Assembly (NCBI GenBank): GCA_003988855.1
Contig: QYAI01000054.1
Coordinates: 1-64,000 of the forward strand
DNA length: 64,000 bases
From: Arachnopeziza araneosa
Taxonomy: Eukaryota > Ascomycota > Leotiomycetes > Helotiales > Arachnopezizaceae
Direction: 5' to 3'
A model generated the notes under the pieces. The model was not told where the DNA came from. It searched no databases and saw only the letters and a program-made list of their open reading frames with translations. The translations under genes were made by a program, and so were the position numbers. Shown here piece after piece: positions 10,142 through 22,732 of the stretch. Each line of letters begins with the position of its first letter. The stretch's first letter is position 1.

Positions 10142-11132
10142 TATGTGCTCAGTGGCGAATATCAGGATGGAAAACACTGTAACATATCGGACGTGTTCTA
10201 GACCTCAAAGAGGCAGCGACTTCGCCACCACCAAAGCTACCCCAGCTTCTCAATGTCCCACGATAATTTCCACAACCTGCAAGATATCAAAGACAAAAGA
10301 GGATCGCCGCGGTTTATCAGCTGAAGCTCAGGACTCAGCCTTCCTTGTATGTTTTAGCTACTGCAGCTGCAGGCAGCCGTGGTGCAGGACTCGCAAACAC
10401 TAAAGTGACGCGCAAAGGACGTACATTTCCAAACAGCACAAAAAGAAGAGTCTGATCCATGACGCACTGGCATCATGAAAGAAACCCAATCTATGACAGT
10501 CAAATCGCCTCAAAAAGATTCTCAAGGCAGAGAGCAAAGAAAGTTCGCCGATGGAACAGCCGCCCTGGGGCCAGATACCCCTGACTAAAAAAACAAACAC
10601 AACAAGCGAAGCGACGAGTAGCTTAACCCCGAAGGCACCAGCCATGTTCACAAGTCTCTGGCTGACTCGAGCGCGATGCCCGAGAGATTGCATGGGACTC
10701 ATACAGTAGTTTTCCGCTCGTTGCGATTGTGGGAGGAAAAACATATTAGGCTTCGAGGCGCGGTCGACCCGCGACTACGCTGGGGGTTGCCACGGCCACC
10801 GTAGAAGTTCACTTGTGGAGGCTGGGGCGACACCGCAGCCGAACCTTCTTTAGACTCGCGAGGCTGTGAAGGAGAATCGATAGATTCCCATTGCAATGTA
10901 CCTGAGGTACCACTAGATTACCCCTTAATCGTCTTTGAATCTCAGAATGGAATTCATAGTTGGAGAGTTAGATTATCTGCAACGTATTGAATGATTTGTA
11001 TTAATATTAACTTATAATTATTCACTATTTATCATCAAAAATAAGAATCCGGATGTAAACACAAAACCCAACGAATCTTAAGTAATCTCGAATTCTAGGT
11101 TGATTCATGTTACATGGTACATTTTGTAGGTT
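10142..11132. other. Intergenic, AT-rich towards the HET gene
   Basis: No supported gene. A hydrophobic minus-strand frame at 10400-10744 has an internal ATG but no recognisable domain. The sequence becomes AT-rich from about 10.97 to 11.1 kb, probably the 3' flank of the HET gene. Confidence 0.45.
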
Positions 11133-13296
11133 TTAAATTATCCTAACTGTTTTCCGCTTCCCCCAACCACTCAAAAATTTCTCGTCCTCGCCCTCGAAGC
11201 CGCACGGCTCCTCCACATCAAGGAACCAGAGAGTAAGGGACATCACTCCGATCTTCTCGTACGTCCCTTCTTTGTCGCTCACTGGTTTCAGTAGCAGGCC
11301 AGAGAAGCGTCTATAGAAGCGAGACTTCCAGGTGGCTCCTCCATGAAACCACCACTCCCAAGCTCCCAAGTGGAGAAGAGCCAGATCTTTGGTTTTGATG
11401 CTCTCCTCGACTGCTTTCTGGTCAAAGTACCACGTCTGGATCCTCGAGGTCTCGAATTTCGCGGTATTTCCGAGACTCTTGAAGTCGCTGAGGAGATAGG
11501 AGAATTGATGTGTGTTCTCTAGAACCAACCCTTCAATCACTATTTCCCCACCCATAAAGTCTATCAAGTGGTCTTTTGGTGTCAAGTCCTTCATATCATG
11601 ATGGTGTAAGTTTGCATCGACTATTCGTGCTCCCAATCTCCCTACGCTCTGAGGAATACACATACTACTGTCTGTCGCGATCTCAAACTCCACAGCACCA
11701 ATGATCGAGGCCCAGCTCCAGGATGGGATGCCGCTCATGTCTCTCTTGATTGCAATTTTGGCATCAATGACTCGCCAAAGTAAGCCCTTCATCAAATCGC
11801 CCTCGAAGATTCCAGCCAAATATCTCTCATTCAGAGCTTGTTGGAAGACAGACGCAAGACCAGCCAACGAAGCAAAGATATCCGATTGAACTGTCAAATG
11901 ACGGGCGGTATATTTCACGACCAGCAGCAGCCAGCTTCTATGGATCATGTCTTCCTTATTAAACACATGATCTCTTGGTCTCTCGAAAAGATTATGAGGC
12001 AGAACCATCTTATGGCTTACCCAATAATGTCCAATGGCTAGACCACTTTTTCCTTTGGTAACTAGAGGGTCCATGTTCCCTTCAGCAAGCGTGACATGTT
12101 CACATTCCCAATACATTTGTTGTTGCGAATAATGCAGCGTCCGTGGAGATAGAACGGCCTCTTGAAATACCCAGCTTCTCGAGGTAAGTGTGCTTGCCGA
12201 GCCAAGTATGTACGGCTGGTATCGATCCCACAGGCCGGGCCGTGCATACATGAACGTCTCTAGCCCTAATTTCTTACTTTGTAATGGTAGTATAATATCC
12301 CTCTTTGCTGAGGGCCTCACATGGAACAATCCGCCGTCGCAGTTAGGAGACTGGTCTGCAGCTATATTCAGAATTCCTTTTTGGTAGATTTTCCCCATCT
12401 GAGCAGCTTCTGCCTTCCAATCTTCTGGTGAATCTTGAATGATACACAGAGAGTCTATCCAGAGATGTCGAAGACCTAATTTGCGTGTGGCAAGAATGGC
12501 ATCTTGGAATGTTTTGGGCATGGTGAATATTGGGATCGATCTCTGGTGCTTGGCAAGCGTGGAAAGTGTGGTCGAAATGGGCGACGAGCCACCCCATGAA
12601 TGAGAGAGCGTAACCCAGTTGAATGGTTCGTCCTGGTCATCATGACAGACAAGACGTGGCGCTATCGTTCCTTCTGGCGGCCCTACATCAATTGTCCTTG
12701 AAGGTCTGAAATGCCAAGCCTCTTCCTGTGCTTGAGGTAGCTCTTTCAGGCCGTGAGGTTCGCTTCCAGTACATTCATTTAGCCATGAACGGGCCATGAT
12801 GAAGCAATCATCGTCATCAGATGCTTTACTTACATTCCTGGAGGTGATCAACGAACTTTCCGGTCTAACAGTATCTCTTATAGCGGTTAGTGCTGTTCAA
12901 ACAACGATAATTATACACTCACATTCTCCCTGTCTCTAATTCATCCCGAGTCCTCTCGAGATAAAGTCCAAAAAATGCCAGAACCTTTTCCTTCCTCTCA
13001 CTCCCTTCGCCCGAAGAAGAATAAACTAGTAAATTGGAACGATCCCGCTCATCCCCATCGCCGGTAGACGATGGGAAGGTTCTCACACAAAGTGGGTTTT
13101 GTCTCCATTCCGAATCACCAGTTGTTAAATTAGGGTTATTTCTTACTGCCTCGCAAACCGCAGCGCAGAAGTCACAGTTCAGGCATGCTTCTAGCTCAGT
13201 GAAACTTATGTGGTGCTGAAAACCGATGTATTCAAAAGGAGCCGTTTCTTGAATGAGATCGCAATATTCGATGCTTTGGCAAACATCACATAGCAT
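11133..13296 (-). CDS. HET domain protein (heterokaryon incompatibility)
   Basis: Two exons, 13296-12923 and 12876-11133, are joined over a 46-bp intron with a CACTAAC branch site and give 705 aa. The HET domain covers roughly residues 205-310, with WVTLSHSWGG, then LGLRHLWIDSLCIIQDS and AEAAQMGKIYQKGILNIAA, the three hallmark blocks. An N-terminal Cys-rich segment (MLCDVCQS, then CLNCDFCAAVC) precedes it. The long C-terminal part has no recognised domain. HET proteins act in allorecognition and regulated cell death when genetically different hyphae fuse; whether this one does is unknown. The joined frame reads GRIDTVRPESSL across the intron, a typical start of the core region. No NACHT or repeat domain is visible. 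Confidence 0.9.
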
Positions 13297-13601
13297 TTTG
13301 CCAGACTAAATATTGATATGTCGGGGTCGAAAGTGAAAGAGGAAAGGCAAAGTCAAATAACGGGCGAAGAATCATACCGCTGACTAATTTATTTCTAGAC
13401 AGCACACTTGAACGCCACTGATGCTTGGCTTCTCCACACTGATGAAGATCATTTCATGCCAAGAATCCGTCTCACATGCTGCTGGCTTTCCACCTATGGA
13501 TAATGCTATTCATTATTTTCAGCTTTCTAAATATTATCCCATTTCACAGCCAAATACACAGGGGGTGTTTTTTCTCTGCAAGCCCATATATGGTACAAGA
13601 A
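13297..13601. other. Intergenic between HET and MFS genes
   Basis: About 300 bp holding the 5' flank of the HET gene and the 3' flank of the MFS gene. Nothing further seen. Confidence 0.5.
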
Positions 13602-15328
13602 TTAATTAGCCGGCTCCGGCTCTAGAATCGTTTTCTTAAAATCTCTCGGCGGAATACTCATTTCAAACAACCTCTCGATCTCGCGATAAGTTCGACCTTT
13701 GGTCTCTGGATAATACATCCATACCCCAATGCAACTGACTCCTAGAATGGTCCCGTACACAAAACCAATCTTTCCTCCAAGGTTTCCTTGATCAGGGTTC
13801 ACTGCAAATGGTAACAGAACCCCGCCGATAGCGCCCACGACTCCCTGAGTAACGGTAGCTAGGGCTTGGGTATGCCCTCTAAGTGAGCTCGAAGACACTT
13901 CAGAGATGATCGGCCATGAGACGGAACCTATAGTGGATTGGAAGAGGAATGACCAGCACGCCATGAAGAAAACCTGTGCCCAGATCCCGTTGGGAATAAG
14001 TGATGTGATACCGATCATGAAGAGAGAAATGGTTAGAGAGATGGAACCCCAGAGGGCGGTGTTGCGTCGGCCGAAGTATTCCACGAACCACCATCCAGCC
14101 ATATTACCAACGAGACTAAGAAAAGAAAGTCCAACTGTGGCGTTGAAAGCAGCAGGTGCTGAAAGTCCACCGAGCTGTAGAAAATATGCCATGTATCCGA
14201 TGATCCAAGTGACTCCGGAGACTGATTGGATGAAGAATGTTGATGTTGCAATCAATGTCCGTAATCTATTCTTGCCTCGGAAACACTCTCGAAAACTAGC
14301 TTCTACCTGTGTTCTTGCACGTGTATCCAAGTCTAACTGAATGCTTGCAATATAACCATCGATATCAAACCTGCTATTATGCAATCGTCTAGCGTTGACT
14401 CTAGCTTTCGTAATTCGTCCTTGCGCGATAAGATGATATGGGCTTTCAGGAAAGAATGGCAAGAATGAAAGGGCGACGGCTGCGAATGGCCATTGTACAG
14501 CAAATAGTGTGCGATAGGAGCCAGGGCCAGCGAGATATTGTGTTTGACGCATTACAACGTAAGCAGTGCACTGGCCTAAAACGATGCTCCAATTGACGGC
14601 AGCGGTTACGGCACCACGAAGAGCGAAGGGTGCGACTTCCGAACAGTATGTTGGCGCGATGGTTATAAATACACCAAGTGGAAGTCCGGTCAAGACTTTG
14701 CCGCCGAACAGTACGGGGAGATTCCCTACCGAGTACCATTGCAAAAAGACTCCGGTAATGGTAAACACTGCATCTCGATTAGATCACATCCATGGACTTC
14801 TTGGCCCGCGAAAACGTACTGTATGATAATCCCATACACAGTTGCCGACCCCATCTTTTACTAACAAATCCCGCCCCCACACCACCAAGGAGCAGGCCAA
14901 TTAATGATGCTCCAGCCAAGAGAAGTTGCCAAATCGCAGATATCACATATTGGCCTTGATATGGAGTCCCATAATCGTGTCGAAATTGGCCAATTGCTAG
15001 TACAATCTTCTCGGGTTAGCACGGCGAGAGGGACACCAGAGATGGTACAAACATACCGAACCTGCGAGACCATCATAACCCCACATGACCGTCGTGAATA
15101 GAACATAGCAACCTAAATGGCACGTCAGAGGCGCAGCCAGTGCGAAGAAACGAGATACGTACACCACATCAGCGCCCTGGGATTCGACTTCATCGCCTGC
15201 CGCCATGGCTGCTTGGATTGGGCAGCCTCATAATTCCGAGCCTGCGTCAACTGGCTCGGCAGCTCAAATGTACCCGCATCCTTTCGCGGGGACATTGTCT
15301 TGAGATAGATGTCATCCTGCTCTGACAT
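13602..15328 (-). CDS. MFS sugar porter
   Basis: Four exons (15328-15163, 15112-15053, 14996-14820, 14767-13602) total 522 aa. This is a plasma-membrane proton/sugar symporter of the SP family with about 12 predicted helices. Signature motifs are GGVGAGFVSKRWGRQ after helix 2, PESPYHLIAQGR at the end of the first half, and PETKGRTYREIERLFE near the C-terminus. The YVISAIWQ and GYDGLAGS segments resemble hexose or alpha-glucoside porters, but the substrate cannot be read from sequence. The border of the short second exon is the least certain, because two donor choices keep the frame. The start is the ATG of MSEQDDIYLK, with a short cytosolic N-terminus. Confidence 0.88.
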
Positions 15329-16228
15329 TGTCTAGAGCAGAGATAGAAACAGGTCACCTGCCCCGCGATATCTCAATGGAACCTAAGGAAAGACCGAAAT
15401 CCTGGGGATGGTAGCTCTATATGACTGCGACATGCAGGTACGGGGCCAGCCGGTGCGTCACCCACGATGCTGGGGCTGCACTCGGATTGATGTACAAAAC
15501 TTTGTTTGTTGTCAGCCGCTGGGTTTCACCTAAGGTTTTGCGTGCGATACATTACAGCAATTCTTCCTTATGAGGTGACCTCTGCACCTGAACCCACGCG
15601 ATTGACAGCTCTGCGCAGCCTTTGCTTGCTTCCGGCACGAGATACAGCGAAAGAATCAAGGTAGGTCCTCTGGTTCATGTCTCGACGGCGTCTTTGTAAT
15701 ATTTGATGGGAATGTGAGAGTCGGGTTTCAGCGGTTTCAGCACGAGTGATGGCATGAGAATCGTCACGCAAATCGGGCTAATCCTAAAGGGAAGGCGCAG
15801 CACAAATACCTACCGCCTGCCCGTTCCGGCGCCTATCGAGCGCCCTGTCCAGGTCAACGAGAGTAACCCTGAGCAAATCGCCAAGGTCTTGGGGATTCTG
15901 AGCAGAGCAGAGGAGAGGAAGGATGAAAATCCGGAGGCTTCGTGGGCTTGGAGGTTCACGAGGGCGGATCGAAGGCGAGGAGATTGGAAGGAATGGCTAA
16001 ATGCCATCGAGCCGCTCTGCGCGCAATGGGCCATACTCATCCTTGCAGGTGGCAGGTTGGAATGGCGGCCCGGGTGCGCGTATTCGGAATGAAAACAAAT
16101 GCTTCCCTTTCTTCTGGTAAGGCGGGATGCACGCGTAGGGAGAGGCAAACATTAAATTTAGAAGACTGCTACCGCATAAAGCAGGAGTCATAGCATAAGA
16201 TATCACATAATGTCAGAGCTAGAACATG
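15329..16228. other. Intergenic, MFS 5' flank
   Basis: Two overlapping open frames of 112 codons, one per strand at about 15.75-16.15 kb, have no recognisable features. I read this as the MFS promoter plus the MPDU1 3' flank. Confidence 0.4.
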
Positions 16229-17139
16229 CTAACCACGTCTCCGAGTTGTTGGATTCTTTCCCTTGGGCGTCGACGTAGAGCTTCCTGAAGCCACCGCAAC
16301 GGGAACCTTCTCCTTTCCCTTTCCCTTGCCCTTGCCCTTGGGTTCCTTGACTGGCGCATTCCAATAATAAACCATCTGGGCTGCCAGAACACCGTTGAGA
16401 GCGAATCCAGCAACGAATCCGTAAAGGATCAACTTGTCGTCAACTTCTTGCAGTGTTGTGAAGATTCGAGAGAGTGATCCGGCAAGGTAGTTGAAGACCT
16501 GAACGTAAGTATTGGAATTAAAATGACCATGCAGCAACTTACAGCAAAAGCACTCAACTGTCCTGTCCCACCCTCCTGGAAGACCGTCAAGATTTGTGGC
16601 AGCTTACTTGCAACTCCCAGAGCGCCTGCACCGGCCTGCAGGTAACTGAGAGCCTTCATGTCCACAATCTGGGGACTGAAAAGCGTGATTGCGCCGGTAG
16701 CCAAACCGGCCACAAACAAGGCAGCAGTGCTGGCCTTTCCGCTATAGTGCAGGACGAGCACAGCTATCACCACGTTCTGTGCCATGATCAAGCCCGTCTC
16801 TCCATATGTGCTGAACGGGAAACCCTGGCGGACATTGTATGCCAACGATATGAGGTATGCGGAGGTTTCGAGGAGGTAGGAGAGGAAGGAGATTCCAGAC
16901 GCGGACTTGGAATTGATAAGCTTAATGATCTGAGGGACTTTGACGATGGATGAAGCTGCGATGATACCGATTCCAAGTCCTTTGGAAATAGCAAGCTTAA
17001 TACACTCTGTTGATTCGAGGTCGATATCAAGAAGGAGCTTCTTGTAGCATGTCTCTCCTATGATGGATACGCCAAGATCACGGATGGGCGCAGGGAGGTT
17101 GTGGGTAACAGGTTGGAGCGCAGAGCGAACAGTATCCAT
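16229..17139 (-). CDS. MPDU1: Mannose-P-dolichol utilization defect 1-like PQ-loop protein
   Basis: Two exons, 17139-16543 and 16498-16229 (44-bp phase-0 intron), give 288 aa. MPDU1/Lec35 is an ER membrane protein needed for use of mannose- and glucose-phosphate-dolichol in N-glycan, GPI and O-mannosyl synthesis. Two PQ-loop repeats are seen: IVKVPQIIKLINSKSASGIS at about residues 66-85 and ASKLPQILTVFQEGGTGQLS at about 177-196, each followed by hydrophobic helices. A conserved ETCYKKLLLDIDLESTECIK segment precedes the first. The C-terminal tail is a Lys/Gly-rich run (KGKGKGKGKEK) ending in Arg, which may act as an ER-retention-like basic tail (inference). Confidence 0.92.
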
Positions 17140-17521
17140 TTTGGCAAATTCTGTGACTTTTTGAGTTGGAGAGGACAGAATGCGGCGGATGGTGAGATTG
17201 TTCAGCTGCCTGGGAATTTCAGAGCCTCGTGAAAATACAGGAAATACATTGATCCGATCTGGTCCTGGTTAGCACGTGATCCAAAGGGATTTCTAGAACA
17301 CGTAAGTTTTCAAAGGCAGACTTACCTCTAGGTAGGTAGCTTAGTGCGTGTTCAGAGTAATGTTGTTGAGCATTGAGATTTCTGATAGTTGCTGCGAGGG
17401 GTAGCAATTAGAATCATATAACGCGGCTGCTTAGTTCGAGGATCCCTTAAGCAACCTCCGAGGTGCAATGATCAAGACTTTCTAGACTTTTTGTGTACTC
17501 GAACTTCTTATTTGTTTCCAA
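17140..17521. other. Intergenic between MPDU1 and CE12 genes
   Basis: About 380 bp, read as the MPDU1 promoter and the CE12 3' flank. No other signal seen. Confidence 0.5.
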
Positions 17522-18368
17522 CTAGATACAAGTTCCGGCCACGCTCGCCGTAGTGTTTTTAATATGAGCCGCCAAAGGGTTCGCCGTCCCCTCACAGAGC
17601 AAGCCTTTGACAAAAGCAGCCGAAACCACATCAGCTCCCACAGGAGAGGTATGTGTGTGATCCTTTGGATAGTAAGAATCTGTCACCGTCTTCCCTAAGC
17701 TGCTGAATTCATTCGCCACATATTGACCATGATCAACGAAAGTCGCACTGCTCCCAGCATTCTTCACCACAATCCTGCAGTAATCGGTAAACCTGCCCGC
17801 GGTATAACTGCATGTGGTTCCCTCGCAGGTATTATCAGGAGTGGGTGTTGAGATGATGACCTTAGCGCCTTTTGCAATGATGGATTTCGCGGCATTGGTG
17901 AGATAGGTAACATATGTTTGTACAACAACTCCAGCAGTGGTAGTGCATGTTTGGTTACCAGAGCCTACACAATCAGAGCGGCCGTTGTCAGTTGAGAGAG
18001 ATCCGCCATCGTTGTGACCGAATTCGATGACAACGATGTCTCCTGTGGTAGCTACTTTGGCGATTGCATCGAAATGGGATTCGTTCGAGAATGATCGAGC
18101 AGAGCGCCCAGCTATGGCATCATTGACTACTGTGGCTCCAGTAATGGAGTACTCAAGATATACGCCCCAGCCTACAGAGAATGAATTCCTATTTGGACAG
18201 AGAAGAGGTGAACGAACCCTGCGTCAAAGCCCCACCACCTCCTACCGCCATCGTACTGTCGCCCGCGAGATAGATCTTCGGAGCATCACGCTTGAAGAGG
18301 CCACCCGCCGGAGCGGCAAATACTCTCGCTCCAAGCAGGAACGTAAGAGTAGCGTAAAGAGACTTCAT
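17522..18368 (-). CDS. Secreted rhamnogalacturonan acetylesterase-like enzyme (CE12, SGNH fold)
   Basis: Two exons, 18368-18218 and 18171-17522, give 266 aa. Residues 1-19 form a signal peptide (MKSLYATLTFLLGARVFA). The SGNH blocks are GDSTMA at 36-41 (nucleophile Ser in GDS), AGRSARSF (block II Gly), EFGHNDGGS (block III Asn) and KDHTHTSPVGAD (catalytic Asp-x-x-His). This is the pattern of CE12 rhamnogalacturonan acetylesterases, which remove acetyl groups from pectin backbone. Length is close to the family norm of about 250. I chose the inner ATG at 18368 because it starts directly at the signal peptide; an upstream in-frame codon would add 18 residues that mask it. Several Cys pairs fit a secreted protein. 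Confidence 0.9.
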
Positions 18369-19022
18369 GGTAACAGAATTGCCGTTGATGAGTTCAGAAG
18401 ACCTGCACAGCAAAAGTTCCAAGCAAAACGAGCGACTTCATATGAGATCGGGGGGAAATCAAGCAGGAACAGATGAATAAATGAATGATACCTATCGCGC
18501 ACTCCATTTAGTTTTTCCGTCGCCAGAGCGCTGCCGAGTTGATTGAGTGGGAGTTTAATAGACACTTTAAGTAGCCTGAAACGAAGTTAGATTTGTTTTA
18601 TATTCGCGTAGTCGTGACAAGCGATGAAGAACTGCCCAAGTGCCGACGGTTGAAGTCAACTTATCTGGGGTAAATGTGCCGATTGGTGGATTAGAAAAAT
18701 CATTGTCCAGCCCCAGTCTTATCTGGCTCCATCGTGGGACAAAATGTACTGTGAATTTTGCCAAGGAAAACCCCACCAGTGCTACTGGTATTGACAAGTG
18801 TTAGCACTCAGGCCTTTGGAGAAGATGGAGTTCGGATAAACACCATTGCATCATCATATGAACACCTTTCTCATTGTTCAAACAAAGCGCATCGTACCAG
18901 GTATATTTTTATTCTACGTAAATGCTATGAGGGGTATAATTAGAAACGATTCGGACTACGTACTTGGGCTAACCTTTCGGAAAACTCCTCGGAAATCAAA
19001 TGAAATCAATGAAAACCCCTTT
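18369..19022. other. Intergenic, CE12 promoter and APC 3' flank
   Basis: About 650 bp without a supported gene. A 158-codon plus-strand frame crossing into the permease is its antisense shadow. Confidence 0.5.
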
Positions 19023-20895
19023 CTAAACACCAATGCCGCCACCAAGTCTAAGAATGGATTTGACCTCGTCATCAATCAAAGGACCTTGATATTGTCCAGG
19101 TTTCCTTCCTCGAACCCAATACCACACTATACTAAATATGATAACTCCGCCGGTAACTACAACACTGTAATTCATTGTCGCGGGAGTGACTGGAGTCTCG
19201 GGTGGCCAAACAGACCAGAAAATGACAAATATCATATACACACAAGCATAGGCATTGTTGATTATCCCAAGCCATCCCGGAATACGAAATGGACCCCAAG
19301 CGAGTTGGAATTGAGCTACTGAAGTTTCCACATCTGGTGCATCCATACCTTTCTCTTTCTCGGCTTTCGTGTTATCGATTCCATGCTCCGTATCAGTGGA
19401 AAGTATTTGTTGCTGAGTGCTAGAAAATCCTTCCGCCCGAGTCTCTTCCCTAGCAACGTGCCCTTTAATTCTGTGATACAGCAAGAACGCTGCAGGAAGA
19501 AAGTAGGATCCGTAAAAACCAGTGATGGTTAGAGAAACCACATCGTTGAATGCCGTGGCAGAACCGACGTAGAGGAGAGACAACAATGCGGCCAAGAAAC
19601 ACACCACACCGACTGCGATAACAGGAACTTTGGTCCTTGAGTTTACCCTGCTGATAAGGCTCGAAAATGGAACTCCTCGATCCCTCGCAAAAGACCAAGT
19701 CATTCTTGAAGCCGTCGTAGTGATGCCAATAGCGCAAGCCCAAGTGAGCGCAAGAACCACAGCGGTCATCGTAACAGCGCCAGCAGTGCTTCCAACACTA
19801 TCTTTAAAGATTTGAATGAAGGGGAACCCAGTATTCGTTGAAGTAACAGTATCAACATCGCCAAGACAGAAAAGGATTGTCAGCATCATTGCGAAACCAA
19901 GAAGGCCATTGAATACCATGCTTCCGCAAATAGCTCGGGGAATATTAATGGCAGCATTTGATATTTCCTCTGCCATGTGAACACTCGCATCCGCACCTAC
20001 AAAAGTCGCAACGTTGCCTAGAAACCCAACACAATATGACAGCCCTTGAGTTGGCCAGCCTCCAGAGTTCATACTCGTTGTAAAGACAAAGCTGGCCGTA
20101 CCGTGAGGAGAGTATACCCAGAGGAGAGACATTATTGTGATGAAACCAGCAATACTATCGCACAATTAGTACTGTAAATGGTCGTAATTTTAAGACAAAG
20201 GGGCCGGGAGCTCAAGAAGTATCTCGAGAGCAGAGTCAAGAACCTGTAGCTCTTAAAATTGCTCCGAGCCCGGAGCTTCGATAAGAAGGAATAGGAGTTT
20301 GTTAGGAGAATAAGTCTTACTGAAAAACCAGAATGAATGTCTCGAATTTTGGTAAGAGCCCAGGAATGACCACATTGATGAAGATAGCGACTGCAATCAC
20401 AAGCCAAGCGAAGAGAGTTCCTTGCCAGAGTTTCGGGTCATAATTTGGATAGTCAAGTATGATGATACCCTGCAGCATAGTGCCTGCGAATATCGTCTCA
20501 ATGGCAACTGTAGCAACCCAGGCCAAAGAAGTGAGCCAGCCGACAATGTAACTCAGGAATTTCTTCCAACGTTGGGGCGCAAGCATATAGACCCAATAGT
20601 ATTGGCCACCTGCTATTGGAGCCATGGAAGCAAGCTCTGAGATTACAATATAAACGGATAGTGTAGAGAGCCATGCTATTATGAAGCCGTACACAAGGCC
20701 TGCGGGTCCTCCATTGTCAAAGCCTTGACTGAACAATGCCAAAACTGTCTCCCACGTGATCAACTCGCACATAGCAAACCCGAAGATGCTCACAAGTCCA
20801 AATCTTCTCTTGAGGACTTGCTTCTTTCCGAGAAGTGCAAGAATATCGCTATCTGCATTTTGTTCGCTATCTCGTTCCGCAGGTATTTGGTCCAT
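19023..20895 (-). CDS. APC-family amino acid/GABA/choline permease
   Basis: Two exons, 20895-20321 and 20154-19023, total 568 aa. The 166-bp intron has an ACTAAT branch site. About 12 hydrophobic helices are visible. The first half has FGLVSIFGFAMCELITWETV and ASMAPIAGGQYYWVYMLAP, a conserved loop of the fungal amino acid/choline transporter group (TC 2.A.3.4, with yeast Uga4 and Hnm1). The middle has VGADASVHMAEEISNAAINI and ASRMTWSFARDRGVPFS, again typical of that group. It should act in the plasma or vacuolar membrane. The exact substrate (GABA, choline, polyamine or amino acid) cannot be told from sequence. Confidence 0.9.
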
Positions 20896-22608
20896 GATGT
20901 CGTCTGAAAGGACAACAAGAGGTGGATGTATCTGAATTCGTCGTAGGGTTTGCTATTATTAGGTGCAGGATGTCGCTTTGGCAGCTGAAGAAAGTTGTTC
21001 TTCAAACCAGACCCAGATATATATACCTACGGAATAATTTGTGGGAAATGCTAAATGAATAGAAAAAGAATGACGAAGGAGCGAACGATAAGCTATCTGA
21101 CGATCCGTTCCGCAAGCACTTACCCTGCAGACGCTAATTGATCACACGAGCATAAGCCTTGGTAAGAAAAAAGTGATTGTAATAATACACCAAGAAGGAT
21201 GGCATAGCAATTTGGCGAATGCATTGTGAGCCATATCAAAACTCCAGCGGAAGCCATAAAATGAGTGTAACTGATCCTAAGGAAGAATTGAGACAACATT
21301 GGAGCTGTTCCAGCCTGAACGCCAGCCAAGTCGCCTACTGGTTAATACACCCATATTCGGTTAGCGCAATTGTAGGTGGCTTGAAAACTTTCCGGCCCAG
21401 CACGGACAATTGATGCTTCATGGTTCCGATTCATCTTTAGACCTGCTGCTATAATTCTATCTACCTATGTCCGCTCACCTTGAACTGGTATGGGGTCTCA
21501 GTAGCCTGTGCTCCTGACCACACTAATGGCGTAGTCAAACAGACTGTGAGAACTCTGCAGACAAGTCCGGAAGCTAACCAAGTAGTTCATTCAATGACGA
21601 TGGAAAATATGTTTATAGCTACTCAGAAATTTAAACCTTTTCTGTGATATGCTTAATTACAGTGTCAATCCTTCTATGATACATATATTTCCCCATTTTA
21701 TCAGTCCTGCGACGTTTTTGTTGCATTTCTCTTCGATATATTCAAGCATTAAAATCGAACAAGACTTTCTTAAAACAATTCCAGCCAAAAATGCGAGCGT
21801 CTCCGCTCAAATTCTCTAAATTTGAATAGTTTTGGCACGAGACATAAGAAAAGAAAGGCCAAACACTGCAAATGACAGCGGCAGCGCAAGCGTGAAACCA
21901 TTAACGAAGAGATTGAAGACGTTCGGGGGCCGAAGAAAATGTCTTACAAGGTAGTGAAAGCGTTGAAGATCTCCCCAAAATTCCTGACGAGACCCAGAAA
22001 TCATTACAGAGGAAACAATTAAGACCTCTTACAGTTGAGTTAATCTGTATGGACTCATTGATTAGATTGACAAAACTTTATCACGTGAAGACTAGCGAGT
22101 AAACAAAAGATCTCGCTTACCAGGTTGCCTGAATAATCGTACACATGTTATCCTAAAGTCTGTAGTAGTATGATATAGCCCACTAATCGATTGTTATTGC
22201 TATATGATTAGATGTGAAGCAGGAACGAACAACGTTATGTAGAATAACGCCGTCTTCTTTGCGGTTGGGAAGAATGAACGGACAATGACAAAGGGCATCT
22301 TTGTAATTCATTATTTGAGAAGAGGAAGCCATAGGGAGAGAATTAACTCGCATATTCCAATAAAGAAATGGTAATGGCATCGATCTGTCCAGTTGTTTTG
22401 ACGGCCTGACACGATGTTAGGCCGTCGAGGCATCGACAAAAAGCCCACGCAGAATTTTGCGAATTCATCGTGCTCAACCTACCAAAACCACCACCATCAC
22501 ATACACCCATTTTTATCCATTCTATCCTTCCAGACAGCCGCAAAAACCAATTATCTGAATCAGGATCTCCTTACAGACAAGGCAGAGTCCATACGAAAAG
22601 ATAGGAAG

Positions 22609-22642
22609 ACCTTGAGATAGGAGAAAATCCCTATCTCAAGGT
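22609..22642. repeat. Perfect 13-bp hairpin
   Basis: ACCTTGAGATAGG and its reverse complement are separated by 8 bp. Read directly. Confidence 0.9.
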
Positions 22643-22645
22643 TAA

Positions 22646-22732
22646 CAAGTCTAGGACCTGCACACCATGCATCCAAACAAGCAGCTAGATGTATCATACA
22701 AGCTACTCATGGCGTTGTAGGTCCTAGGCTTG
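22646..22732. repeat. Inverted repeat with 14-bp arms
   Basis: Arms CAAGTCTAGGACCT (22646-22659) and AGGTCCTAGGCTTG (22719-22732) pair at 13 of 14 positions around a 59-bp loop, directly beside the previous hairpin. Confidence 0.85.

Noticed and set aside
10400..10744. Hydrophobic 114-codon minus frame
   Set aside because: No domain, no supporting exon structure, and the internal ATG context is unremarkable.
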